Origin: Schistocephalus solidus
Taxonomy: Eukaryota; Platyhelminthes; Cestoda; Diphyllobothriidea; Diphyllobothriidae
DNA length: 64,000 nucleotides
Reading direction: 5' to 3'
NCBI GenBank assembly: GCA_017591395.1
Contig: WEDG01007066.1
Coordinates: forward strand, 1 to 64,000
Made by a program: the position numbers and the translations under genes
Shown: positions 1 to 10,989 of the stretch, one piece after another
How the letters are laid out: each line of letters begins with the position of its first letter
Position numbering within the stretch: position 1 is the first letter of the stretch
Notes under the pieces: model-generated
The model's database searches: none
The model's input: only the letters and a program-made list of their open reading frames with translations
What the model was told of the DNA's origin: nothing

Positions 1-2956
1 TTAATAATAAAGTGCAAAGCTAAAACACTGCCCTGTCCGTTAAGGGCTGAAAGTTTACGTTGTTCAGTGAGGAAGAACCAGATGCCCTCGCAAGGCCTCT
101 AGTAATATAATTTTTCTGGGCAATTTGTTTAAGTAATGCTGTTAGCAGGACCGAAGGCCAGAGAGGTACAGGACCGTACCGAAGACTAGTTAGAGGTATC
201 TATACCCTCTGATAAGATGATGGTCCAGATTTAATTCATGTAAAAGATTTGCTTTCAGAACGTGTGAAAACATTCCATGGACATTAACTTACGTCTTGCC
301 GGTAGTAAACCTTCCTCATAGTTTATTAATGCTGTCTCTTTGACAGAACTATCACTTGGAAAATCTATTTCAACTGGAGTGTTGGTCTTCTGCAGAGAGC
401 ACTCAAAAGAGGGTCCTCAATCAATGGAATGGCTTGTGCAAATGAGCGCAAACACCTCCACCTTTGAGCATGGTTTTCATATGACCAACCTTCGATATCC
501 CACGGAATGTCCGATGAGCAAGCCCTTGTGTCCTTATAGAGACAAACTCAATTAAAGGTGCTAGGAGGAATGGCGCATCCAGCTGACGGTGGCTCCAAAG
601 TCCTTTGGGAGAGCTGGGCTGTGGTATGTGCGTCTCGACATACCAATTTAAAGGCTGCTTTTCCTCTTAGTCAGCAACGTTGCCTTCTGGTCATGCCCGG
701 TCACTTTCAGAGTCCCGAACAGACAGGCCAATCGGAATGGAACTACATAGGTGGATCACAGCGCTGTCATCTAATGAAACTACCTTAAGCCTTAAAGGTT
801 CGTACCTACAACAGGAAACAACGGTAGGACACGGGAACAAGAACTCGTCTCCATAAGACAGGCGACCCTACGCGAAATTCCACGAGAGGTGCCTATTCAC
901 GTGTCAAATGAAAGAAAGCAACTAACAGAATGCAATTTCTTTCCGCTCCCTTGGAAATTGGAAAACAGATCCAAAGAGGTTCATATGTCAAAATAAATAC
1001 TTTTCATTATTGGACATAATTTTACAAGTATGAAATAATGACAGCTGCGTCAGATAGTACAAGGCTAGTAAAGCACTAGGAAGGTAGCAAAGAATGGCAA
1101 AGTATTGGTCAGTAGACATGCACAGCCACTGGAAGACAGAGAGGAAAAATAAAAAAAATATTACGAGGTGTTGGGAGAAGTGATGAGGTACGCTTAGAGG
1201 GAAATTACAATTTTCGAAACTGTACTCAGTCTAAAATTTACAAAATGCAGCATCTAACGTCTGAAAGGATGCGCTAGATAAAATATAGTTGAGAGAGAGG
1301 GTTTAAATATGAAACAAAATAAGTGTTTATCTGCTGAGTTCTGTCAAGTTAATACGCATAACATTATTAACAAGGCTGCCGATTGCAGTTTTCCATAACA
1401 ACGGTGGTGGTAATTATATATTGTTTGATTCGTACTTTTCGGAGAAAACGGTGATGTTTGTCACGAAACATGAGTCTGCCGCTTGGTCGCATTAAGTCGA
1501 ATCTTGCTAGTGCTTTTCGGACTTCACTTCAAAGATTTACTCCGATTTTTGTGAGTAAACATGCATAGTAATCCAGTAATAACACTAGAGTTACTCAGGG
1601 AAACTTCTATCTTACAGTCTTCGGATCCTGGAGTACACGGATCAAATAACACTGCGCAGAAACGTGTCCTCAAAAGACTGCTTTGCGGAAAAAAAACAAT
1701 CGTTTGTTTTGACTTAGCATAAAACTACTTGTTTGTTTAATTACTCGAATGCATAATTTCACTTGCGAATGCCAACCTTACAGAGCACTGGGTTTACATC
1801 TCGGTCGCCCTGAATACAAGACGCCCAATTTCATCGCATTAAAATAGAATCCATTTCCAATAAATGCGTTTTATTCGCCTGCACCTCACAGACAACCGAG
1901 GCAGTGTTTTACGAAGGCACTCAAAACGTCCCAATTTCATTCCCTGGACGGGCACTTCCGAAGATAGTACATCCCGCACTTACTTCAGGCGTCACATTGT
2001 GAGCCGCGGTGTCTAACTCATATCGAGCCAGTTCGTAGGCGACCAGAACCGCCTCCGGTTTCGGTTGGTTTGTCATTTAAATGCACGTTTGAGGCTGCCA
2101 GCGAACTAAACTACTCTGGCGGGCTGCAGAGGGGTAAGGGGTCGGGGATGCGATCGGTGATGGCGAAGTTTCCTATTTGTCCATCTTGCGTTTAACTTCC
2201 GCAACCAACCTTTTGCTTTTCTGTGGCGTGGTGGCCAGCACTTTGCAGGTCCAATATTAACCTATTCTCTCAATAGGGGGTACAAAGTGGCCTGATAAGT
2301 CATCCCAAAACCGGATTGCACCTTGGGTTCACTGTTACGTAGAAGGACCTGCTTCACAAGTTTCAGTACATTAAATCTTCAGCATGTGATTCACGAAAAT
2401 TCAAAGTTAAAAGTGACATCTCTCAGATCTTACCACGCAGACGCAATTTCTTACAAAACGACAACCAGTTGCAAGCTTTTTATTTATTTCCCCGAAGAAT
2501 GGCAACCTTTACGCCGGTCGATAAACGCCACGGATAAAAGCACGTTTTGAGCAAGCTATGGCGTCAGAAAGCGAAAAATCTTCAATGGAAACTTTCGTAG
2601 GCTCATATTTTAAGTACCATATCACCATATATGTAAGTGTAATGACAGAAAATATACTGAATTCTCTGTCTGCTTTCAAGGCTAGGCAATGTGTCATAAT
2701 TGTGAATTCTCCTTTGATCAGAGAAAAATTGGTTGCAGCCCATGCATTCAGGTTTCCGTAATGTATATGTATATTTTGAAGGGTTACAGGCATTGCCCTT
2801 GATGACCCTATTAATGTTAGGTTATCATTGCATGTGTACAGTCAATATAAAATGTTGTACATTTTAAAATGTTTGAGTCAAAGCATAACATAACTTCAAA
2901 TGCGTTTTTCACAGCCATAAGCGAAACATTGTGGAAGAAAAAGTAGAGCCCGAAAG
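1..2956. other. Unassigned intergenic DNA
   Basis: I see no recognisable gene, RNA or named repeat. The short open frames around 340-790 and 2320-2760 have no recognisable family and no splice context. Composition is mixed and there is no long tandem repeat. Confidence 0.4.
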
Positions 2957-3289
2957 ATTTTTAAAAGGCTGGTTTTAAGAAATCAGGCTGTGACAGTCGT
3001 CTTTTGTCAAATACAATGCAATCAAGCCTTCTTTTAAAATCAATAATGCTTTCAGAGGTAACCATCTCACTTGGTAACGAGTTCCAAGGTCGAACCACTC
3101 GTTGGCTGAAAGGAAACTTTCTGAGGTTCAATCGCGTGCGTTCGCTATTAACCTTGTAAGGATGACCACGCAGATGAGTTGTGCAGGCAAAGTCGAAGAA
3201 ATCCTCCGATCTCAGGGTGGAATCATGGCCCCGGATAATCCGGAATGTCCAGAGCAGGCTACACCGTAAGTGCCTGTAGGAAGAGGAAA
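2957..3289 (-). pseudogene. CR1-like LINE, C-terminal end of the RT protein
   Basis: Read on the minus strand, one frame stays open from about 3289 to a TAA near 2957 and gives the tail typical of CR1/Jockey-type LINE proteins. In order it contains WTFRIIRGHDS, TTHLRGHPYKV, FSQRVVRPWNSLP and FKRRLD. The WNSLP motif followed by a short helix and FKxRLD is the classical end of these proteins. A TGA lies just upstream and no RT domain precedes it, so this is a 5'-truncated copy. It was probably never a host gene. It differs in sequence from the CR1-like copy at 57-58.5 kb. Confidence 0.75.
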
Positions 3290-3404
3290 TAAGTCAAGCT
3301 TTTTCAATCTTTAATGAAGAACTATATTCTGTGGAAGACATTAAAATTTACACAGTGGTTCGAAACTTACTGGGAATTTGGATTTTCGACCTGCGGTACA
3401 CGAT

Positions 3405-3620
3405 GTTGGTAGGTGTACGTCAATTCGGATATTGCGGATGGTGATGGTGGTGGTAATGGTGATATCCACCGTGTGCGTGATGAACGGATGACTGTTAGCT
3501 TGTGTGCAAATTAGCTCTTAGTGACAGGAGACTTGCGCGGAATCTTCTGCACCCTCTCCTCTCTCACTCAGCTGAGTGGAGGCAAGACAGTACGGCCGGT
3601 GGCGGGCTCGAGCGCAGTTG
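3405..3620 (-). repeat. Degraded family A LINE 3' UTR fragment
   Basis: The stretch aligns with the family A 3' UTR: a 'atatccaccgtgtgcg' block, then an 'acttgcgcg' block followed by a C/T-rich tract and a 'gtggaggcaagacag' remnant, in the same order as the good copy at 16.6 kb. Divergence is high, so the ends are approximate. Confidence 0.4.
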
Positions 3621-4860
3621 GTGAAAAGGGTTAAACAGCCTATCTACGCGTGCACACACGATCCGACCTCGTCACGATCTGTCAGCTATTAATGAAAAGG
3701 GGGCACCGCAGAATCTACCTGAGTGGGAGTGCCGCAATAACGAAGAGCAAATTTCAAACTAGGGATTTTTAGCGCTCCTTGACAGATTCAAGTGCCGCGA
3801 GAGGTTTTTATTATTTTTATAAAACATTAAAACATGCCTTCGCAACTTTTATGTGCGAAAAACGTGCTTATGGACGAAAAATCGCATTATTTATGCAACG
3901 GCATGCAAAAGGCAATAAGCATGGACGAAATTAAATCAAACTGAAAAGTGACTAAAGACCCTCCTGTAGTAAAGCATACGCACGCCGAATACCTTGTGAT
4001 CATTAAACGCGCTAACATTCATTTACTTCGGGCCGGAAACGTGACCCAGGACCAATGGTGTTCCCTTGCAGTCGGCGATGGCAAGCACAAAGGGAGGTCA
4101 CTTTGAAGTCCACCAGGGGCGGAGGTACGCGCCTGACCAGATGAGCTTGTTTACTGAAAAGTGGGAACAGATCTCCTTCCTTGTCAACCTGGAAGGAGAA
4201 AAGTGATACAGTAAATTAGATTGTCTATCTCAGGCAATCTCGTGGATTTCACAAGAAATCAACCTAGAACCCAATTCCAGGCGCTATTACTGCCAGTAAA
4301 AACTCCCTACTCTTTTAACCTCAGTTAAATATACCGAAATGTGGACATTAACCTGTATTTTCACGTTTTAATTAAGCGGTAGACTTCTATCCTCAATTCA
4401 AATATGTTTATTCCCACCTAACCATCGGTCGTTGGTTTTTAGTATTCATTCATCTGAAATTTTGGGTAGATCATATTTCAGCTATTTATACCCACACAGT
4501 CTTCCACAATTGAAATAGTATCACTAACCGCCAAGGAGGTTTACCTCCTATGTTTTCCACGAGTTAGACAGGGTGTAGATAAACGAGTCAAAATGTTGGT
4601 CCTTTCGGCTACTAGAACGTTCCATCCTGATGGCGTGGAGGAAAATATTTTCTTCTTTCCTGGTTTTTGAAAAATATATTTCGGAACCACAGATTCGATC
4701 TCACTAAATTTTTTAAACAAAATATGTACTTACAGAGAGATACGTTCATCGATCGCATTAAGGGATCTGCTACCTTCTTTGTACCATAGGGCCCGGTGTA
4801 TGGTCCCCGTATGCAGTCATATGGCGACCAGGAACATATACTGAAGGGAGTTCCAACAAA
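3621..4860. other. Unassigned intergenic DNA
   Basis: No gene or repeat was recognised. A minus-strand open frame of 125 codons (4612-4989) runs into the adjacent SINE and shows no protein family features. Confidence 0.35.
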
Positions 4861-5105
4861 GACAAGGGGATCTGGAATAATTATTTCTGACTTATTACCT
4901 GTTGTCAGCCGGCTGCAACCAATCCCAAAATTAGCCGCTCCTGGGCCTTGAACCCATGTTTTTCGGCCATCGAGGGTTAATGAGTCCAACGCTCTGAACC
5001 ACTGAGCCAGGAGTCCACTGTCCTGTCGGTTATGCCAGGCTAAGGCCGGCTGACTACAGCTAGGAAGCCAGTAATTTAGTCCAGTCTCCCTTGCATTTGT
5101 GGGAA
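4861..5105 (-). repeat. tRNA-derived SINE (family B) with an inverted half-copy
   Basis: The minus strand holds a tRNA-like head with an A box (tggctcagtgg) and a B box (gggttcaagg), the internal RNA polymerase III promoter elements. The body matches other family B copies ('ctggaa...ttctgacttatta...gtcagcc'). At 5045-5100 the body sequence recurs in the opposite orientation ('ggctgac...agccagtaa...ccagtctccc'), so this copy ends in a partial palindrome. The acceptor arms no longer pair, so it is a SINE and not a working tRNA gene. Confidence 0.7.
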
Positions 5106-5329
5106 CGCCTTCTATAACTTGTATGTTTCTGATAAGATAGTCTGAAATTTGCAGCCCTAAAAATCAAATCTACCAAACAGCCTTTAAATTGCCCTTCTTG
5201 TCACAGGGAGCGAGGCTGACGGGCAAACAATCAAGTGCGTGCCTGTGTTAGAAATTATATGGAACGTGAAGTCGCCAGTCGCTTAGAATAGCATTAAAAG
5301 TAATTTTTAAAGGGAGAAATAAAGGCAGA

Positions 5330-6225
5330 TTAATTGATCACCTCCAGTACAGTGCAATGAAGGATCGAGGACACATAAAGGCCCTCAAATTCAGTCAATC
5401 CCGAGAAGTCAGCGATGGTAAGATTGGAAATCTTGCTGACACCCAACTTCCTCACATTATCAACAAGGTTCATAGAAGGGTCCCCTTCACCAAGTTTGAA
5501 CCACGGAAGGTATAACTTGACCTCCTGTGAGTAATAATACATGGAAGAGAGGAAAATATTAAGGTTAAGCTTGTCAAAACTGCCATGTAGGGTAGGACCA
5601 ACAGAGAAGAGCTTTTTTCAACAACTGTGGTAGTCCGTCTTCTTGATTCAGGCGCAGAATAAACATCCCCAGCCTAAAGTGGAAACGGACATGGCCTCCA
5701 GGCTTTCAAAGTCATAGAACAAATTTATTTTGAGATACTTATACATCATATTGACATTCTTCTTCATCCCATCAGACAGGGTAAACTGACCAGCTTCGGT
5801 GTCGCACTTCTTAGAAAGGCAAAGTCTAAAGTCCTAACAAAATGCGTCAGGCGTTTGCAAGCTACTAACCTTGAAGTAGATTGCATTAGCAATAACCATC
5901 TTTGTTTGTTTGTGAATGTTATTCGCAGAGAAGAGTTCGACCATTTTCTGTGTTGTATTGTTCTTTATCCACTGATTTTTATGGGCTCGAGACATCTCTG
6001 AGTCTGAAAATGTAAGCTAAAGTATCACTTGATGTCAATAGTAAGCCATAATACGAACCCCTTCTGTGTAAACACGTGTCAACAAGTGACGAGTAAGCGC
6101 TTTTGATAGGAAATCTCTTATCCAAAAATAGGTTTTTCGTGATGCAGACTTTCGTTCCTGGGGTGCTGGCAGTGAGAGGATTCAAATCCTTTGCAATTGC
6201 TTCGTAAGCTTCGTTTTATCATCTT
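5330..6225 (-). pseudogene. Serpin-like gene relic
   Basis: Serpins are protease inhibitors that trap the target protease through a reactive-centre loop. Minus-strand translation gives serpin landmarks in the right order: AYEAIAKDLNPL near 6200; ITKNLFLDKRFPIKSAYSSL (6080-6150); NQWIKNNTTQKMVELF (5930-5980) followed by MVIANAIYFK, the family's 'NAIYFKG' block; QEDGLPQLLKK near 5640; VKLYLPWFKL; LGVSKISN; ADFSGL; and EGLYVSSILHCTVLEV ending at 5330. Two GT-AG gaps restore the frame: 6004-6058 (55 bp) and 5834-5869 (36 bp). Two further frame breaks near 5695 and 5575 are not explained by introns. The reactive-centre loop and the last strands are absent, as is the N-terminal third. I infer a pseudogene or gene fragment. 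Unrecognised exons or assembly indels are the alternative. Confidence 0.75.
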
Positions 6226-6809
6226 AGTGGGTCAGGTGAAAAGCTGCTCGATGTCATTCTGTCTCGCTGGCCATTCCAGTGAGTAAAATAGAAACAACGG
6301 AATATATGCTGGCAGGCGAGAAGAATACATTCACTAAACAACCGAAAATGCAGCAAGTGTGTAGAAAAAAATTTCATCTTAAAAAATATGATATGAACAG
6401 TTGGGATGAGCGTAGCGTTAAATTGCTATTTGGATTAATATAAACTCTTTAAGAAGTGCCATTTAACTCATCAAAGGCATTGCTGTACTTGATTTGTGTC
6501 CCAACAGGCACACTAACATTTTTTTTAAAATAACCACCGATGGTCGCCTTCAGCCTTCTGGGATGTTAAAAGATATCCCTCATATAAATGGATTAAGAGT
6601 TCCGTCGATGTAATGTCTGGCTGAAAATAAAAGCTACTGAGATATGTTTGGTTTTTACAATAACAGGAACTTTGAAAAGCGCGCCTATGATCGAGACATG
6701 AAGTTGGTGAACTCGAGGTACTAACCAATCAGATGTGGGTTCCTCGAGGTCCTCACTTGGCGTATGTTGTTGTGCCCTTAACTACCGAGTTTTTTCTTTC
6801 TGCCGTGGG

Positions 6810-7750
6810 ATGATGCGCCAAGGTAGTGATGCGAAGGAAGATCAAGGGAAGAAGTTGTTTGTTGGTGGAATTCACCACAAGACCGAGGAGCAGTCCCTGC
6901 GGGACTACTTTTCAAAGTTTGGAGAGATAGTCGATGTCGTTGTTATGAAGGATTCGCACACCGGCAAACCCAGAGGTTTTGGGTTTATAACCTTCAAAGA
7001 AGCTTCCTCTGTCGACGCAGCGCAAAACAATCGGCCTCATACACTTGATGGTAAGGAAATTGACACAAAAAGGGCCATGCCGCGTGAGGAGAGCAGCCCG
7101 GAAGTACATGCAGCTGTCAAAAAAATATTTGTCGGTGCGTTGAAGAAGGATGTCACCAGCGAGGACCTCAACAACTATTTCTCTGCTTTCGGGAATGTTG
7201 TAGACGCTCAAGTTGTGATGAACAAAGAAACAAACGAGTCTCGCGGCTTCGCCTTCGTCACTTTTGATGATACAGATGCTGTGGACAAGGTTATATTGGC
7301 TCGGCCTCACATGGTTCGGGAAAATAAAATTGATGTGCGAAAAGCCCTCAGCAAGGAGGAAATGGGAAAGCTCCGTTCTAGACCCCCCAGAGGAGGACCT
7401 CCGCAGTACTGGAATAACGGTAAACATAATATCCTTCATTAGATTTTGTTAGGCCCTCCTGATTACCGTCAGCAAGGTTGGAATCAAGGTTATAACCAGG
7501 GTTACAGTGCGCCAAACTATGCTTACGGTCAAGAATCATACGGTAATTTTCGCTCTGTTTTAATTATAAATTAGGTAATGGGTATAACTATGACAGTAGT
7601 GCAGCACAGTCCTGGGATTATCCTCCAAACCCCGCGGAGACTTTCGGCTCCTACCCACAGCAACCCTACGGTGGTGGTCCTATGCGTGGCGGTGCACCCT
7701 ACCCCAGACCCACTCCTTACGGTGGCCCCAACAATTGGCAGCAACGCTAG
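6810..7750 (+). CDS. hnRNP A/B-like RNA-binding protein, two RRMs
   Basis: This encodes a heterogeneous nuclear ribonucleoprotein of the A/B (Hrp/squid) type, which binds pre-mRNA and mRNA and acts in splicing and transport. Exons are 6810-7419, 7453-7542 and 7575-7750, giving 291 residues. Introns are 33 bp (7420-7452) and 32 bp (7543-7574), both GT-AG and both splitting a Gly codon. RRM1 spans residues ~16-92 (RNP2 LFVGGI, RNP1 RGFGFITF) and RRM2 ~106-182 (IFVGAL, RGFAFVTF). The tail, from ~193, is rich in Gly, Tyr, Gln and Pro, as in hnRNP A proteins. The start at 6810 (Met-Met just ahead of RRM1) is preferred. An in-frame ATG at 6735 would add 25 Cys/Ser-rich residues that look like 5' leader. 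It appears intact. Orthology to a named member cannot be set by eye. An ATTAAA at 8336 is a possible poly(A) signal. Confidence 0.95.
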
Positions 7751-8999
7751 TATTCATCAGTTTGCATCTGTCAGTGACGGTTGGATCATCCGGATCGATG
7801 CATTTCCACCATTTTTACTGTCTCATTTTGTAAGATATATCAATTGTTTTAATCTGAGGTCCGTGATCTTTTTTTCTGGCAACGATTTTCTGCCTTCCGA
7901 AACAGCCAACTGGATATGCTTTACTTACCAGGTAGTCATCAGCCAGTTATTTTTGGTCAGTTAACTGTTTTAGTGAGCAACCAGTGGTGTTGACGTCTGT
8001 CTAATAATTATGGATTTTAATCTGAATTGAATGTCTTAAGTACCTTCATTCGTCGTCAACTATGCGCTGGCATGAAATCCATACAGCTGACCTGTTTCAG
8101 TGCGACTGTTGTGCAAGCCTCAATATTTCACTGTAGCTTGAATACAGAACACCCTGTTAGTCTTCGTCGTGCTGGGACGTATCTATTATCGTGTCTGATG
8201 CGGGTATGTGAGTGTTGTTTGACGGTATTGACTGAAAAGTAACCGACATGTTACCATCCCTACTTTGGTTCCCAGCTCCTGTAAAGCAAATTCCCATCGG
8301 TAGCCCGAGCGGATTTTCGACTGCTTTATCTTGCCATTAAAGCTCACATCTCGCCGCCTGTTATGCTTGCAGTGGCATGCGAAATCTTTCTCCTATTTCG
8401 TGTTCAGCCTTATTTTCTGAAGTGCAGGTTTCTTTCAACTTCCGCAGGCCCTTTCCGTGCCAGATCATGTGGCGTATTTTGTCCGTTGGATTGCGTGGTG
8501 TGCTCACAATCACTTAAGACACGTTAATGTTTTAATATCGGCCGAAGTTAAAAGCACGTGCGCCTACACTGTCAGTTTTTCACGTTCATACCAGCACTCT
8601 CATAGTGGTAGAACTGTGGGTTGATACGTAGTCATCTCAGATCCTTTCATCCATCATGAGAGCTCGTGGCGAACGTAGCGTCGCAGTTGATAATACAGTT
8701 GGCTATCGGTTGCCCGTGGTCATGACAAAATACAAGAGTGCGTTACATTAAGCTCGCTTGTACGCTTACGTCCTGCTCGGCACCCGGTCTATTTTCGTCA
8801 GAACTTAGTGTACCCTGGAATTGACGGACAAGTCTTTAACAACGCCAGCAGCGCTCGCGCCTCGGTAACTCTCACTTCTTGTCTCCCCTCTAGACGACAT
8901 GTCACAGCCATTAGGACCGGTATTTTTCGCCTGCTCACTTCGCTGAAGTGTTCACGTACGATTTTTAAACTTCATCGTGATGCTGTCGTCGTCAGGTGC
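7751..8999. other. hnRNP 3' flank, otherwise unassigned
   Basis: This probably includes the hnRNP 3' UTR. No further coding exon or named repeat was recognised. The open frames here lack any family resemblance. Confidence 0.35.
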
Positions 9000-10620
9000 T
9001 TTGTCACGCGGGCACATGGGTTGGTGGAGGCTAAACCCTCACTGTAGAAGGGGGCGTGGTAGGTTTTTCATCGATGTTGAAAAGGCTCTTTGAATGTTTG
9101 AGCCAGCGCTCGACCTTGGTCGAGTTGTCAGTAACAAACCGACAATCATCGCAAACGGAATTATTCCGTGCAGAGAGGCGGTCACTTAACTCTTAGAAGG
9201 ATCTGCTGCAATTTACTGTTGTTAATGCCACTTAGGTCCCCTGTACGGGTCGCCACTTCTGTTCAATAGCCTGTGTGTGCATTCATGTCAGGCTTTGCCG
9301 CCATTTTCCAGACAGTAAAATGAATATTTACGGATCCGAGCCCGGGCTGTCTGCGCAGACAACTCTAGGGTGCCGCTGCGCTCCTGGTTAAATCCGACTA
9401 CTCATTTCGTGGACTGGTCACTTTAATGTTTTCCAATTGCTGCTGCCTTCGACTTGGGTCACAAGGCTAGGCCGGGTTGCTCTGATCCTTGATCTTAATG
9501 GGCTGTATTTTTTGTGACATCAAGGTGTCTTTTTTGTAACTTCAGGCGTGGGCGAGGGGTGAACTTGCAGGTGTGCGCCTGAGAACTTATTCTAAACCAC
9601 AAACTTTATTAGTTTAGACACCACTTAATAATATTCTGTAAAAAATGTGGTTACTAATGTATAACTGCCTGGAATGTAGACATTTTGTCTACCCGTACAG
9701 TCATAATTTGAATAAAAGATGAACCGATTTGTGCGTCGGTGTCGATAACACATAACTGTTTCGCAAAGCACAAAACGACGAATAAGGTGGTTGTTTCGAT
9801 AATCTGGCTGAGTTCATGCATTGCAGTCCCGTGCAACAATCAGCGCATCACGGCGAGGGTGTCATTCAGCCAACTCCTGCAGTTGCGAGTGGGTTTTTAT
9901 GTCGCGCTTTTTGGCTGCTGATGTTGGTGAATACAAAAAGCGACAGGCGTTCGTTAATTAACCCGTCAGATGTACGTAAAGCAGCTGATAGTTTGTTAGT
10001 CCGCTGGTTCTGAGATGACGGTTGTGAAACCGTGCCTACCAGAAGAGTCGTGGGCTGTTGCATCAGAGGTTGGGTTGATATAGGTAGATACGTTGTGTTC
10101 ATTAAGTTTGCGCCCCGTCGCATTTTAGTCACCAGGGTCCAGGCACTTGCGTACATTTCAGCATTCAATAGTGTGATCTTCCCTTACCGTTGTGCCAGGG
10201 TGGCTGTCGTAGTATGGATCATACTAGTGTACAGGTGGGTCGTGAACAGCTGCTGGAATTTTTGGGCTTGCTCCTCCGCTTTTTTCATAGTAATCTAATT
10301 ACTAGACAGCAACGACGAACAACCCCATTTACTACCGGTTTATGAGCGCTAGGTTTTGATGCGATCATTGGGTTTGGGTTTTTCATTAGACAATCGGCAT
10401 GCCAGAACTTGACCCAGTACGTCATGGTAGAAAGGTTGTCGTTGGTCCACAGTGCTTGTTCCTCAGATTATTTCTCTGGTTTTTTTTTCAGAAGGAGTCT
10501 TCGATTAAGACCATTCCACTAACTGCCACCTGTAGACGCGCAGAGTAGCTAACTGTTACACCGGAGGATGAAAACGTGCTCAAGGGGAACATCTTCCGGT
10601 TCCTCCGCCGGCACCTCGCT
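9000..10620 (-). mobile_element. Old RTE-like LINE copy, strongly decayed
   Basis: Several blocks are collinear with the younger RTE-like copy at 11-14 kb: 9075-9130 matches 12190-12245 (the 'cagcg.tcgac.ttg.c.agttgtc' block), 9345-9385 matches 12440-12480 ('gcagacaact'), 10120-10165 matches 13390-13425 ('accagggtccagg'), and 10440-10560 matches 13790-13930. The offset changes smoothly from about 3.1 to 3.4 kb, as expected for two copies of one element. No frame is open. The 3' limit is uncertain. Confidence 0.55.
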
Positions 10621-10989
10621 GCATGAACAGAGTCAACACCCCTTCATTTTTCTGCCTGGACTGCTCGAGATAAAGTCCACAGCGACGTAGAATGTCAGAT
10701 AAAGCTCGCAGTTGTTTTGGTGTCACATTCTAGTAGTTTGTAAGGTATTTCGGGGTGTATAGCACGTGAAATCTGTCCCACAAATGATGGAAAAAGTCCG
10801 TTTGAAGGCGAAATAGTGTTATAACTATCGAGTTGCTAGTCTAATTTATGTTACTACGACGATCCTCGTAGGCATCCTCTTGAACCGTTTTCGCTCCCAT
10901 AGGAAGGCACGAGCAAGGAAAAGTCTGGAATAGCTTAGTTGCGTGGTTACGAACCAACCCGAAACGGTTATCCACATTAATTTGACAGA

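Noticed and set aside
1430..1495. Hammerhead-like 'gtgatg...tcacgaaac...gagtc' string
   Set aside because: It has gaaa and a possible stem and gtc site, but the ctgatga core is missing.
4612..4989. 125-codon minus-strand open frame
   Set aside because: It ends inside SINE B and shows no recognisable protein motif.
6912..7439. 175-codon minus-strand frame opposite the hnRNP gene
   Set aside because: It is the antisense shadow of the RRM coding region and shows no family features.
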